A DNA stretch of 64,000 nucleotides from Pectinophora gossypiella. Lineage: Eukaryota; Arthropoda; Insecta; Lepidoptera; Gelechiidae. The DNA lies in NCBI RefSeq assembly GCF_024362695.1, contig NC_065426.1:7904236-7968235 (forward strand). Reading direction: 5' to 3'. The notes beneath the pieces were generated by a model. It made no database searches. It was not told the origin of the DNA and saw only the letters and a list, made by a program, of their open reading frames with translations. Shown piece by piece: positions 13,101 to 18,599 of the stretch. How positions within the stretch are numbered: the first letter of the stretch is position 1; each line of letters starts with the position of its first letter. The position numbers were made by a program, and so were the translations under genes.

Positions 13101-13607
13101 AGTTAATTCGTTTGGGGTTCGGAGTAGGAGTCTACTCCGAGGGTGGGGGCTTAGGTTTCATCATCATCACCTTTCATCATTTCATTAATCATCAAGAAAA
13201 AAAATACGTCAGACATGAACGATGAATGAATGATGTGAGATACTAGACACTTATACATCACGTCCACAAGCATCGCACGAATTCAAAATACGCGCGTAAA
13301 TCGCATCTCACTAACGCGCGAATCATTTCGCGTGAATCGTTTCGCGGTAAATTCGACCTTTGTGGACAAGGTTTTTTACCCGCACGTCCACCGAGCCGGC
13401 TCGCCGCGATCGGAGATCGACGGCCAACATTTACTGGAGGAACTGTACAGTTATTTCTATGATCATAGATAAATAGGCACCTAAGTATGTATAAGTACTT
13501 ATTTTCATTGTTATTTTTGTCCATTTCAGCTCGACTGTCGAGAATTAAAAACACATTCCCCGAATGAACACAGACGCGATGCGAGGAAGAAGCACAAAGC
13601 ATCGTAA
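938..13607 (+). CDS. Mctp: Mctp, 3' part: multiple C2 and transmembrane domain protein
   Basis: Eight exons join in frame: 938-1151, 1570-1715, 2249-2394, 3697-3773, 4320-4426, 10518-10627, 12504-12601, 13530-13607 (TAA at 13605). All junctions are AG..GT and all phases agree, giving 324 codons of C-terminal sequence; upstream C2 exons lie outside the window. In order the exons encode the end of the last C2 domain (ELTVYDEDHDHKVEFLGK), the linker (VWNP-like, NPKEPKYMHQEAKFKRQ), the first membrane segment, an acidic stretch, a helix (IQEVTQTVQNAIGYVASLGE), the second membrane segment (YIAIIMLFGAMLVLYVIPLR), then GINKFTRK..DLLSRVPDD and a basic tail. This order is typical of animal MCTPs, which bind Ca2+ through C2 domains and sit in the ER membrane; fly Mctp acts in presynaptic homeostasis (family knowledge). 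The 6.1-kb intron 4427-10517 is mostly a young retrotransposon. Confidence 0.93.
1199..1385 (+). repeat. tRNA-headed SINE (family 1), 5'-truncated
   Basis: Carries the body and 3' end of the complete copy at 10180-10482 (CCCTAGTTTGGTTAGGACAT, GGCGGCTCAATAGTAA, CACAACCCA..GATAGAAGAAG) but lacks the A/B-box head and part of the middle. Confidence 0.8.
1570..1715 (+). CDS. Mctp: Mctp exon: C2-to-membrane linker
   Basis: Enters in phase 0 after TTTGCAG and leaves in phase 2 at TTACA|GTAAG. Encodes LKAAIRAVNPKEPKYM, then EAKFKRQLFIRNVVRLKAII, a conserved basic amphipathic stretch of MCTPs just before the membrane region. Confidence 0.92.
1790..1880. repeat. LINE-tail-like fragment in Mctp intron
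   Basis: GTTCATCATCAGCCGTACGA..GCCCACTGCTAAG resembles the CCGTACGACG..CACTGCTGGGC module seen at 20107-20190 and 11053-11115. Low information; the rest of intron 1716-2248 holds nothing recognisable. Confidence 0.4.
2249..2394 (+). CDS. Mctp: Mctp exon: first transmembrane region
   Basis: Acceptor TTTCTTTCAG and donor ACTG|GTAAGT. Encodes DCFEWESRLLSFFGVLIWLA followed by EMWMLPFLILIFLRNWLIY, a hydrophobic hairpin-like region with the WES..L motif typical of MCTPs. Exits in phase 1, compatible with both the cassette exon at 3183 and the exon at 3697. Confidence 0.93.
2661..2810 (+). repeat. MITE family A copy 2
   Basis: Begins TACAGTCATGAG and ends CTCGTGATCGTA; the body (CACTTTGGAACCCTGTCGCA, TTTGACATTTAATGAGACTT) matches the other family A copies. 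The chance ORF across it is not a gene. Confidence 0.8.
2878..2985 (+). repeat. Dispersed repeat E
   Basis: CATCGCAAGATGAATTAAG, CACCGAGCTTTCTGTTAGAC, CAACGTGATAGATGGTAAGC recurs at 23620-23720 and 57610-57765. It appears as the 3' part of a LINE-like unit that elsewhere follows CTCACG..ATATCCC; class not determined. Confidence 0.6.
3183..3251 (+). CDS. Mctp: Probable alternative 69-nt cassette exon of Mctp (basic juxtamembrane insert)
   Basis: An excellent acceptor (TTTGTTTCTCTTTTAG) and a GTAAGT donor bracket 69 nt that enter and leave in phase 1, so inclusion or skipping keeps the Mctp frame. Read in that phase it encodes VRIKHLARRFRNDPKAYV then LHVFR, with no stop. The peptide is strongly basic and would sit on the cytosolic side directly after the first membrane region, before the acidic exon 3697-3773. 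The splice signals and frame are seen in the sequence; use as an exon is inferred. Confidence 0.7.
3600..3660 (+). repeat. Dispersed fragment next to Mctp acceptor
   Basis: CAGTTGCTACTGCCCTCTGC and CAGGTTCCAGGTTACAGTCC match a segment inside the SINE region at 63125-63175. It lies about 40 bp before the splice acceptor at 3696. Confidence 0.5.
3697..3773 (+). CDS. Mctp: Mctp exon: acidic loop
   Basis: Acceptor CTATTTCAG, donor AAG|GTACAT, phase 1 to 0. Encodes GGNPLLNPVDDEDLLAEE then DDEDEADK. A run of acidic residues at this place is characteristic of MCTP1/2 (EDEEEEDD-like in vertebrates). Confidence 0.9.
3793..3905 (+). repeat. LINE 3' tail (CTGCTGGGCACAGGCC type)
   Basis: ATATATACGTCCCACTGCTG, GGGCACAGGCCCTCAACCAA, CCGGAGGGGGTATGGAGCAT: a widespread lepidopteran LINE 3' end; the same module is at 11053-11115 and in reverse-like form at 20107-20190 and 41860-41935. 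Confidence 0.65.
3920..4065 (-). repeat. Rearranged SINE family 1 pieces
   Basis: Reverse-strand pieces of the family 1 SINE: CGGAATCATCTTACTTTTTC, GGACAATCAGGTGATT, then TTCTATCGTGTGG..GTGAGG..CCACCCTGGTGTCAGGGT. The order shows an internal deletion or rejoining. Confidence 0.6.
4320..4426 (+). CDS. Mctp: Mctp exon: helix between the membrane segments
   Basis: Acceptor ATGTTTCAG, donor AA|GTAAGT, phase 0 to 2. Encodes KERLQAIQEVTQTVQNAIGY followed by VASLGEAVKN, the conserved IQEV..VQN..ASLGE helix preceding the second membrane segment. The next exon lies 6.1 kb away because of inserted elements. Confidence 0.93.
4497..4655 (-). repeat. LINE 3' tail D copy 1
   Basis: TTATTCAGTAGGTAACATAG through CCTCGGCACAGGGCCCTAGA is nearly identical to 23203-23357. 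Read on the - strand it ends in GAATAAA, as expected for a 3' end inserted antisense to Mctp. Confidence 0.7.
4700..4818 (+). repeat. SINE family 1, 3' half
   Basis: GTGTAGTCGTTATATGAG, GGGGGCTCAATAGTAACCCT, CACCTCACAACCTACATGAT: the 3' half of the tRNA-headed SINE, directly upstream of the gypsy insertion. Confidence 0.75.
4826..4976 (+). repeat. 5' LTR of gypsy element
   Basis: 151 bp, TGTTAG..TTAACA, with short inverted termini; very short for a gypsy LTR. Identical to 9197-9347. Confidence 0.97.
5018..9175 (+). CDS. Gag-Pol polyprotein of Ty3/gypsy retrotransposon (1385 aa, intact)
   Basis: One uninterrupted frame. Gag occupies about residues 1-275 and ends in two CCHC zinc knuckles (CAVCGYASHQAATC at 232, CRRCGEKGHLKRMC after it). 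An aspartic protease follows with DTGS (D317). Reverse transcriptase has YLDD at 593-596, RNase H begins around VDASPTG (D742), and the integrase has an HHCC zinc site (from H967) and a D1031-D1086-E1122 core with exactly 35 residues between the last two. No frameshift separates gag from pol, so both are one polypeptide cleaved by the protease, as in several insect gypsy lineages. There is no chromodomain or envelope. The GC-rich arginine/alanine/glycine-rich stretch (about 170-230) is nucleic-acid-binding Gag. All catalytic residues that can be checked are present. Confidence 0.96.
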   Translation: MAKVSIGALATFNHEQQEWSIYKDRLEQWFLANDLGEVEDKAGTKRRAILLSSLAESTYRLVRDLALPASVGTLNYGKVVELLDGHFQTKKCGFAERFKFHSATQQPGESMTEWAARVRGLAIHCTFSAACLPEILRDRFVLGMTMGPERDKLFTKDLSDMTLAKALDMAESMRTARMGAQQTVAHDVADAARDPLQVMTVAARAQPRPRAREQRGGGGSAGGSNGRSSGGCAVCGYASHQAATCRFAGFTCRRCGEKGHLKRMCPKGVTRQHFVECCADDDDDDGKRIICNIRTLYGEPMKESVVVNENVLNFEVDTGSAVTVISEEIYNKLFTNFKLQPSKYILQAYNGGRIESLGTISLPFLYKQIKNDVIVYVVRGNGPLLLGRDFISKFRLQICSISLGEKHLNELSAKFPKLFSDKLGCCKNVIVELKLKEGSKPIFCRARPLPFALRESVEKELNRLVELGILVPVQHSEYASPIVPVLKRDKSIRLCADYSVSLNKQLIIEKYPLPRIDELFTKLSGGQQFSKLDLSRAYNQFCLSVDSQLLTCINTHKGLYKYTRLVFGLSSAPAIFQRAMETLLAGLDGVLLYLDDILITGKDKNEHLERLLEVFRRLEEAGLVLQKEKCFLFQDSVSYLGYIIDKHGIHKSPEKIKAIVNAKTPTNVTELKSFLGLVNYYRSFVRNASSILNPLHELLQKHSRWAWCKQHDEAVASIKSELSSEKNLAHFNPEANIILTVDASPTGLGAILSQIDDGVEKPVSFASRSLSVAERKYSQIQKEATAIVFGVKKYHQYLFGRSEPFTLRTDHKPLLSIFNPSKGVPEITANRLQRYAIFLSAYNYTIEYVSSIRNTADFLSRSTHEEQVSNAHSDAEVIDDALYVNFVYEGDRFISMTELREATKTDAILSRVIQYVLDGWPGKCNDVLIKPFYENRLELSCENGILLRGHKLIIPEEQKHKILEELHRGHLGIKKMKAEARDRFWWPKMSLEIEAHVTTCHICAALRPAPAHAPLTPWPYPAHSWSRVHIDLAGPINNKTFLIVVDAYSKWVECFDVSSGYGTRVIIEKLCELMARFGIFEAICSDNGTYFVSAEFSDFCLRNGIQHITTPTYSPASNGQAESYVKIIKRAIKSVLLSGSKSKDLNIKLQEFLFQYRNSRHSTTDRSPSEIIYGHKLRSRLDFINPCLSSTSDTALDKTVKVNQSLQCDRYRGNRKVNFKIGEKVLVQVYHNQKTQWAEGTIIKQLGMSVYLVHVNNTNKTIKKHKNQLLKYKGEECSGTNESSPPVPASERPLEEQLPPLVLSMPSVLPQQPVTVEQSSRRSEDERPAASPARSAGADLELWSECDATGDQVLEVAHPPPDVQPETVPATTKRNRNIVDYRRFF
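9197..9347 (+). repeat. 3' LTR of gypsy element
   Basis: Identical 151-bp copy of 4826-4976, preceded by the polypurine tract and followed by target duplication CATAA. Confidence 0.97.
9353..9540. other. AT-rich low-complexity stretch
   Basis: Almost pure A/T (ATATTAATCATATATTTTAT, TTATTATTGTTTATT). No gene or repeat boundary can be assigned. Confidence 0.7.
9598..9841 (+). repeat. Poly(A)-tailed retroposon F, longest copy
   Basis: Runs from about AACCTTTTGGGTAC, through GACGACGCCCTGAGCCGAGG and CTGTTGTCTTAAACGTTG, to AGTTAATGCCATCTGCGGCA and AATAAGTCACGTC followed by poly(A). Shorter 5'-truncated copies at 22688 and 39453 have target-site duplications, so this is a LINE or SINE 3' end. Confidence 0.75.
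9962..10163 (-). repeat. RTE-type LINE, C-terminal reverse-transcriptase fragment
   Basis: On the - strand it reads RPRGRPKTRWADVVKRDLCM, then NVSENDTSDRAKWKRSTKKA and DPT. This GRPK.RW.D.V..D...DRA.W...KADP pattern is the end of RTE-like endonuclease/reverse transcriptases common in Lepidoptera. Degenerate relic. Confidence 0.75.
10180..10482 (+). repeat. Complete tRNA-headed SINE, family 1
   Basis: The head has an A box (TGGTCCAGTGGTTGAG, about 10190) and a B box (GGTTCGATTCCC, 10233-10244), the polymerase III signals of a tRNA-derived promoter. The body has GGCACGTTAAGCCGTTGGTC and GGCCTTTGGCGGCTCAATAG, and the end is CACAGCCCACACGATAAAAG. Flanking repeats AATAACAATAACCTAA (10482-10497) and ATAACAATAACCCAA (10166-10180) are its target duplication. 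It ends about 37 bp before the Mctp exon at 10518. Not a functional tRNA gene: the acceptor stem is not paired. Confidence 0.9.
10518..10627 (+). CDS. Mctp: Mctp exon: second transmembrane segment
   Basis: Acceptor TTGTTTTATTTCAG, donor G|GTGAGT. Encodes CNFTVPYLSYIAIIMLFGAM then VIPLRYLLMAWG, the conserved final membrane span of the family (FTVPFLS..YVIPLRY..WG). A SINE ends about 37 bp upstream of this acceptor. Confidence 0.95.
10700..11040 (+). pseudogene. LINE ORF2 C-terminal relic
   Basis: Reads LRTQVCRCKDNLCRWGY, then CDDCECGVSPQTMAHLLCCP and a terminal IDRHRLAKKKG. The C.C......H..C cysteine/histidine pattern is the zinc-binding tail of many LINE reverse transcriptases (CR1/Jockey-like). 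No intact frame. Confidence 0.75.
11053..11118 (+). repeat. LINE 3' tail (CTGCTGGGCACAGGCC type)
   Basis: CCTATATACGTCCCGCTGCT, GGGCACAGGCCTCCCCTCAA, CAACCGGAGGGGG, as at 3793. It is followed by a separate tail fragment (11119-11220) with AATACTTTATTGCACAACGA. Confidence 0.65.
11226..11450. repeat. Foldback MITE K, unit 1 of a dimer
   Basis: Begins CAGGGTGTTAGTGACATTG and ends TGTCACTAACACCC; the two halves are complementary over about 90 bp (TTGATATCAAGTGGAATTTT versus AAATTCCACTTGATATCGAC). No coding capacity. Related copies at 34769-35118 and 55611. Confidence 0.85.
11487..11714. repeat. Foldback MITE K, unit 2 of a dimer
   Basis: Begins GGGGTGTAAGTGACATCGTA and ends GTCACTAACACCCTGTA, complementary arms as in unit 1. 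About 36 bp (TACCTACTTGTATGGCTACT and so on) separate the two units. Confidence 0.85.
12047..12302 (+). repeat. SINE family 1 with head, 3'-truncated
   Basis: A box TGGTCCAGTGGTTTGAG and B box GGTTCAAATCCC, body CCCTAGTTTGTTTAGGACAT and GGCACGTTAATCCGTTGGTC; stops at ATGTCAGGGGCCTT. Confidence 0.88.
12504..12601 (+). CDS. Mctp: Mctp exon: GINKFTRK to SRVPDDEIL
   Basis: Acceptor ATATTACAG, donor TTG|GTAAGC, phase 1 to 0. Encodes the highly conserved region after the last membrane span (INKFTRKILRPHTIPNNE then LDLLSRVPDDE). Confidence 0.95.
12602..13529. other. Mctp last intron: no gene; relic tails
   Basis: Holds a T-rich run (12790-12830), a likely LINE tail TCATCATCATCACCTTTCAT near 13158, and a GC-rich patch 13258-13435 with CGCGCG and CGCGATCGGAGATCGACGG that looks like an old MITE. 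No supported exon between 12601 and 13530. Confidence 0.6.
13530..13607 (+). CDS. Mctp: Mctp last coding exon
   Basis: Acceptor TTGTCCATTTCAG, phase 0, encodes LDCRELKTHSPNEHRRD then a basic tail, with TAA at 13605-13607. Basic KK-rich ends are usual for MCTPs. No polyadenylation site could be fixed: AATAAA-like strings further down lie inside repeats. Confidence 0.88.
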   Translation, partial: LDCRELKTHSPNEHRRDARKKHKAS

Positions 13608-13841
13608 CATACCATTACTCTTATCAGGAGACGGGTTAAAACGTTTCTCTCGAAAATATTCTATAGGAAACCATGAAAAACATCGTTGTACGCCTTACAG
13701 ACAAGCTGCATTTCAAAGCCAACTATTTATAATCCATTGGTACATGTAAAAAACACAAAGAAAACATGAATTTTGCCTGCTGACCGATTTGTTTGTTTCT
13801 TTATGTGCACAACACGACGCTCATCTGTTTTAAAATCTAAT

Positions 13842-14572
13842 GACGGACTTTCCAGGCCACATAGATGGCGCTGTTCAGATTTTCCTACGTATAACCTTCT
13901 AATTGTTCGGGGTTATGGGTCAGAAGAGAGTAGAAAAACTTCAGTGAAAGAGAAGAGTTAATTAATTTATTACGCAACACACCCTACTACATTATCTGTC
14001 AGAGAGGCAGTAGTCAATAATAGACGCTATAGAGTTATAAAGTAATAGGGATGCGTCACAACCAACACCAGTGATGTGACATTGCTACTATAACACTAAT
14101 TTCGTGGATAACAGACATATGCATATGTTTGTTTTTGGGTATCAATTGATGGCCCTTGTTATTACACCCAGGCACAATTACAACACCCATTAACATTCTA
14201 ATCAAAATAAAGAGAAGCAATATAGGTACCAACATAATTCTATACATAATTCGATCCGAATATAAAAAACAATTACTTTTATATAAGCTTCTGCCATTTA
14301 CATAGTGTTTTTGAAAAAGTAAGTAATTATGTTCCCGAGCAATTTAAATTCAAAATATTTATTTCGGAAACTAGTGCATATTATGTTAGTAACATAAAGC
14401 TTAACCTAGTATTAGTAACAGATTCCAAAGACGACAACATAAAAATAAGCTACATGAGACCGGCCCGAGTCACCTAAGCCGCGGACAGCTATTCTAAAAT
14501 AGGTAATTTTCATATTAAAACAACGCCATCTATATTGCTTTTAGGGAACGTAGCCTGGAAAATCCCTCATTA
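13842..14572. repeat. MITE G copy 1, interrupted by a LINE tail
   Basis: Inverted ends GGACTTTCCAGGC..ATAGATGGCGCTGTT and AACGCCATCTATATTG..GTAGCCTGGAAAATCC. The interior (TTATTACACCCAGGCACAAT, AATAAAGAGAAGCAATATAG) matches 47470-47820. A LINE tail (14341-14455) splits this copy. Confidence 0.75.
14341..14455 (-). repeat. LINE 3' tail inside MITE G
   Basis: Reverse complement of 640-757: AAATTCAAAATATTTATTTC, GGAAACTAGTGCATATTATG, AACATAAAAATAAGCTACAT. The copy of MITE G at 47470 lacks it, so it is a later insertion. Confidence 0.72.
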
Positions 14573-14978
14573 CTGAAAAATATGTAAGTAGCCTTATTCC
14601 GAAATCGATTCACAGAACTGTAAGATATTTCACTTTTAAGGTAGGTAAGTATGTTAAAAATCTGGCAACACTGTGACAGAATGGGCAGGCAGCAGGCATG
14701 TGAAGTCGGAATTCCATCATCATCATAGTAATATCTTATATGAAATGCCTTGTCGGTAGGTAGGTAGGTATCTTTATAGTATCCAAACCTACTCATTTTA
14801 AAATAGTCTAAAGTTGTTTGTTATTTGAATATACCTAGATAGATATCCAAAATAACCGTCTCGTCCATAATAATAAAAATTGAAAATTATGACGAAAGAA
14901 AATACGACATAGTTTTATTGTTATGAAAGTTAAATGACGTAAATTATATTTGTGTTTTATGAAAATATTAAACTCAGT

Positions 14979-15275
14979 GGTGCTAATTCCTGTAAACACC
15001 ATCTAATTTTATTTTAAGTTATATCTGTCATTTTCTTATCCGCCGAAAAGGAAAGGGACGGGTAATCGACAAGCATAAAATTTATGGATCACACGTCAAT
15101 TTTAAGCACAAATCTAAAACAACCGTCTAAAAATTCGCCCGGGTTATTCATTTATTTACTCATTCTTCCTAAAATTAAGAGCTGTCAATCATCCGTCCCT
15201 TTCCTTTTCGGCGGATAAGAAAATGACAGGTAGAACTTAAAGTAAAATTAAGAGATGGCTGCAGGAATCGGGGCC
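14979..15275. repeat. Foldback MITE B copy 1
   Basis: Ends GATTCCTGCAGACACCATCT-like on both sides; inner arms TTATTTTAAGTTATATCTGT and TCATTTTCTTATCCGCCGAA and their complement TTCGGCGGATAAGAAAATGA. Further copies: 34294-34669, 36671-37056, 58264-58628 and a half at 56677-56765. Confidence 0.85.
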
Positions 15276-15564
15276 ATTATCAATTTAAAAATATATTATT
15301 ATATAGGTATATTAATTATAAATATCGCGAGGAGTGGAAATCTGTTATTCGATCCCTACATCACAGGATAAAAGAATTAGAAGAAGAAGAAGAATTGTCA
15401 AGATGTACCTATATATTTTTAAGCTAACTAGTTTATTGTCATTCAATTAATTGCCTAGTCCGTTAACGAAATAGAGTCGTGATGATGATTTTTTTGAAAG
15501 TCTCATGACTTTATATTATTTTTTTTAAAAAATGTCCTATTTAACTGCGCAAGACACAGAAGCA

Positions 15565-15620
15565 AGCGATAACGGAACGGGGAGTTAAAATGGCGACATC
15601 GAAGTAATTCAATTGTCTAA
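15565..15620 (+). repeat. MITE C end fragment
   Basis: GGGGAGTTAAAATGGCGACATC, GAAGTAATTCAATTG: one arm of the family whose complete copy is at 33103-33230. Confidence 0.6.
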
Positions 15621-17290
15621 ATGACTAAGTATCAAAAACTATTATGTCGTGAGGTAAGTGTAAGTGTCGCACACCATGCATCAAGTCCCAATTTGTACGT
15701 GTATAGAATTTGATAATGTTTATTAAATGCATAATAATAAATTTTACGTAGATAGGATTTTTAATGAAATTGTTTTTGTATCAAATGTTAAACTTGTTAA
15801 GTTTATATTTATTAGGTTATTAATGAATATCTTGACTTGTCAGATCCATTCTCAATGTCCTTTCAACTCATAGAATAAGACTGTGACCAATCTCATTAAG
15901 AAAAGAAGACAAAATAATCGATTTTATAATTAAATTATACATACAACAACTACCAAAATATGATTTTTAAATTCTGTAAATTGAATTCTGAATTGTTTTT
16001 ATAGCATTTACTCGTGTTTAGAGAAACTCACAAAGAGAAAATTTAAATCGGAAAAAAATTCTCGTCCCTGCTTGACAAAAGCTGCGGGATCAAATCCCGT
16101 CCGAGTCAGATTTTTTTCGATTTTATTTTCTCTGTTTACTATCTAAAAGTCTAGTACTCATTAATCATCTAACTTCCATAAGTTGTTAACTTCTTCCTTT
16201 ATTGTTGTAATGTTCTATGCAACAACTGTCTGTCTGTCTGTCGATATAAAAATAGACACCTAATAGAGTAGTTTCTTACATTTTTTGAAATATTCTTAAA
16301 TACTATTAATCTCCTGTGTGGATAGTGTCTAAACTTTTCTCTCAACAATCTATTATTCCAGTTTATACAATTTTATCTTTACTATTGTGATGTAATTATT
16401 CTAGTATATATTTATTGAAGAAATTCTTCACCGTAATTTAGTCAATGGATAATGGACAGCGCAGAGTTTACGACCCGCCGCTGTTTGAGGCCCGCATAAT
16501 CAATTAAAGAACTACTTCGTATTTATTGACGCTATTGGAATATCTTGAACGCGCTCGAACGAAAAGCGTCTTGTTGGGCTGCTATCTTCCAATTGGGTAG
16601 TTTCCTACTTAGGTCAAAGATAAATTATGAAACGTTTTCTTTTTTCTATTTCTTATTTATGAATTTTAATCATGAAAAATGTAATAATATTGTGTGCGAC
16701 ATTTTGTCACGTTTTTCTATGACGTCACAGGTTGTTTTTGCATACAAACTCCATAGTAACTTCTTGTTTTGTCGTTTACTTAAAAGAAACTCATTTGACT
16801 ATTGGAAACTACCTTATTGTTATGCTACGTTTACATTCAATCCACTGCCAGCCAGCACGAATGGCAGAGTGAGTAACACGAGTAGGTATTTTATCTAACA
16901 ATGATGGTAAAACGACGTAGGCGTAGGTATTGTCGTCTTTAAACACCTACTCGGATTGCCCATTTCTCTGATGGCTCTTCTGAAAGTGGGTATAATTTAC
17001 ACGTAGAGTAGAGATAACTTGTTTCCGGTAGCGATTATGGGGTTAGTCTGGCAAAAAAGGTAGAAATTACTAAGTAGAAAGTTTTTCTGTGATATTATTT
17101 TCTTCTATTTTTCGACGGGCTATGGATACTAGGTAAAAAAAAGATTTTTAAATTTGTAAACCAGAAAGTTCCTGCGCAGACAACGGGGCGGCGCGGTCTT
17201 TTTGGCCTTGTGCTTTGGCCGCTCTTTGTTTCTTCGTTCGCGGCAAAAATGCCGTCCGCGCGCCAATAAGTAGTGTGTGTTGCTATTTAA
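15621..17290. other. Intergenic, no gene recognised
   Basis: AT-rich. Contains an imperfect inverted repeat at 16030-16135 (GAGAAAATTTAAATCGGAAA versus TTTTTTTCGATTTTATTTTC) whose centre GGGATCAAATCCC looks B-box-like, and a short (TCTG)n run near 16225. The 117-aa frame at 16545 has no recognisable motif and is not called. Confidence 0.6.
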
Positions 17291-17298
17291 AAAAAATA

Positions 17299-18573
17299 CG
17301 TAGTCGGTCCCAAAGTTCTGTCATATATGAAAATAGTGATAAAATAAAAAGTACCAATAAGTTTATAAAAATTTATATATCAATTTAAAGTATATTTATT
17401 AAGAAATGAAAATAACTTAAAATTATTCGAAATGACCTCCCTTGTTTTTAATAACTTCCCTCAAACGCCGCGGCCAGTCATCTATCGCAGCACGCACCAT
17501 ATTCATGTCTATTTCAGCGACGGCTTTAATTATGGCTGACTTCAGGCTCGCCAAATTTTTGTGGGGTTTAGCACAGACCTTGTTCTCTAAGACCTGCCAA
17601 ATTTTATAATCCAGAGGATTAAGGTCCGGACTGGAGGAAGGCCAATCTTCGTGTCTAATAAAGTCAATTTTTTGATGGTCGAACCAGGCTTGAGTAGTTT
17701 TGGCTTTGTGTGCAGGCGCAGAATCCTGCTGAAACACGAAATGATGTCCTGAAAATAGCGTGTTGGGCAGATCTTTGACAAGCCGATTCAAAACCGTCTC
17801 TTGGTACACTTTTGCACTGGTTTTGACACCTTTTTCGCAGAAATGAACCTCCGTTGGCCCATAGTAAGAGACACCTAACCAGACCATCACTGAAGATGGA
17901 TGATGCCCATGTTGAACCCGCGGAACTTTTTTTCCTGCTTCTTCAGAGTTCTATGCGTACACTCTATCGTTTTGCTTATTGTACTTTTCTTCTATATCAA
18001 AAATTTTTTCGTCTGTAAAAAGTATGTCACGGTGTCGGTTTCTCGCGTACCGTTTTAATAACAACCGGGATCTTTTGAGTCTAATTGCTTTCAGGCGGGC
18101 ATTAAGTAAGTGTCCACTCTTTTTCTTGTATGCTCGCAACTTAAGGTCTTCGTTTAAAACCTTTTTGACTGTTTTTCTACTGACCCCCATCTGCAAAGCC
18201 ATCAGTTTCTGTTTTCGGACAGGATTTCTTCGTATGCGCGCCTTTATCGCTTTGATCACTGCTGGTGTTCTTGCGGAGCGAGGCCGGCCAGTTCTTTTCT
18301 TGTCCTCAACACTTGAGACTTCATTATACCTATTTATGGTACGATACACAAACCTAAGTGTTATTTTCAAATTTTTGAGCAACTTGAAAATGGTACTCGG
18401 CGAGTGTCCACAGCGATGCAACGCTAAAATTGCGATTCGGTTTTCTTTCAAGGTCCACTCCATCGTAATAAATCACGGCAAATGATCATTTTTTGTTTTA
18501 AAATAATTGTCAAACATTCAAAAATGGAACGCCATAAAATTTTTCTAAAAGCATGTTCGAAATTTAAACTACG
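17299..18573 (-). mobile_element. DD37D mariner element with one in-frame stop
   Basis: About 1.27 kb between TA dinucleotides; both ends read (TA)CGTAG inward, though the termini match only briefly. It contains one transposase frame. Size and catalytic signature fit the DD37D (mori/Bmmar1-like) mariner lineage. Confidence 0.8.
17423..18463 (-). pseudogene. mariner transposase (DD37D), full length but broken by one TAG
   Basis: The - strand frame runs from ATG at 18463 to the end at 17423, about 346 residues. A single stop TAG at residue 171 (after NDRVYA) splits it; the frame continues unchanged after it. N-terminal helix-turn-helix region (LALHRCGHSPSTIFKLLKN; GRPRSARTP) binds the inverted repeats. 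Catalytic acidic residues are visible as FTDEK, QQDSAPAH and PDLNPLDYKIW; counting to the last D gives 37 intervening residues, so DD37D. The enzyme would cut and paste the element at TA sites. No frameshift is seen, so inactivation looks recent. The + strand frame over 17979-18485 is a shadow. Confidence 0.88.
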
Positions 18574-18599
18574 TATAATAAAGAATATAATTTTATGAT

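Noticed and set aside
17979..18485. 168-aa + strand frame
   Set aside because: Antisense shadow of the mariner transposase.
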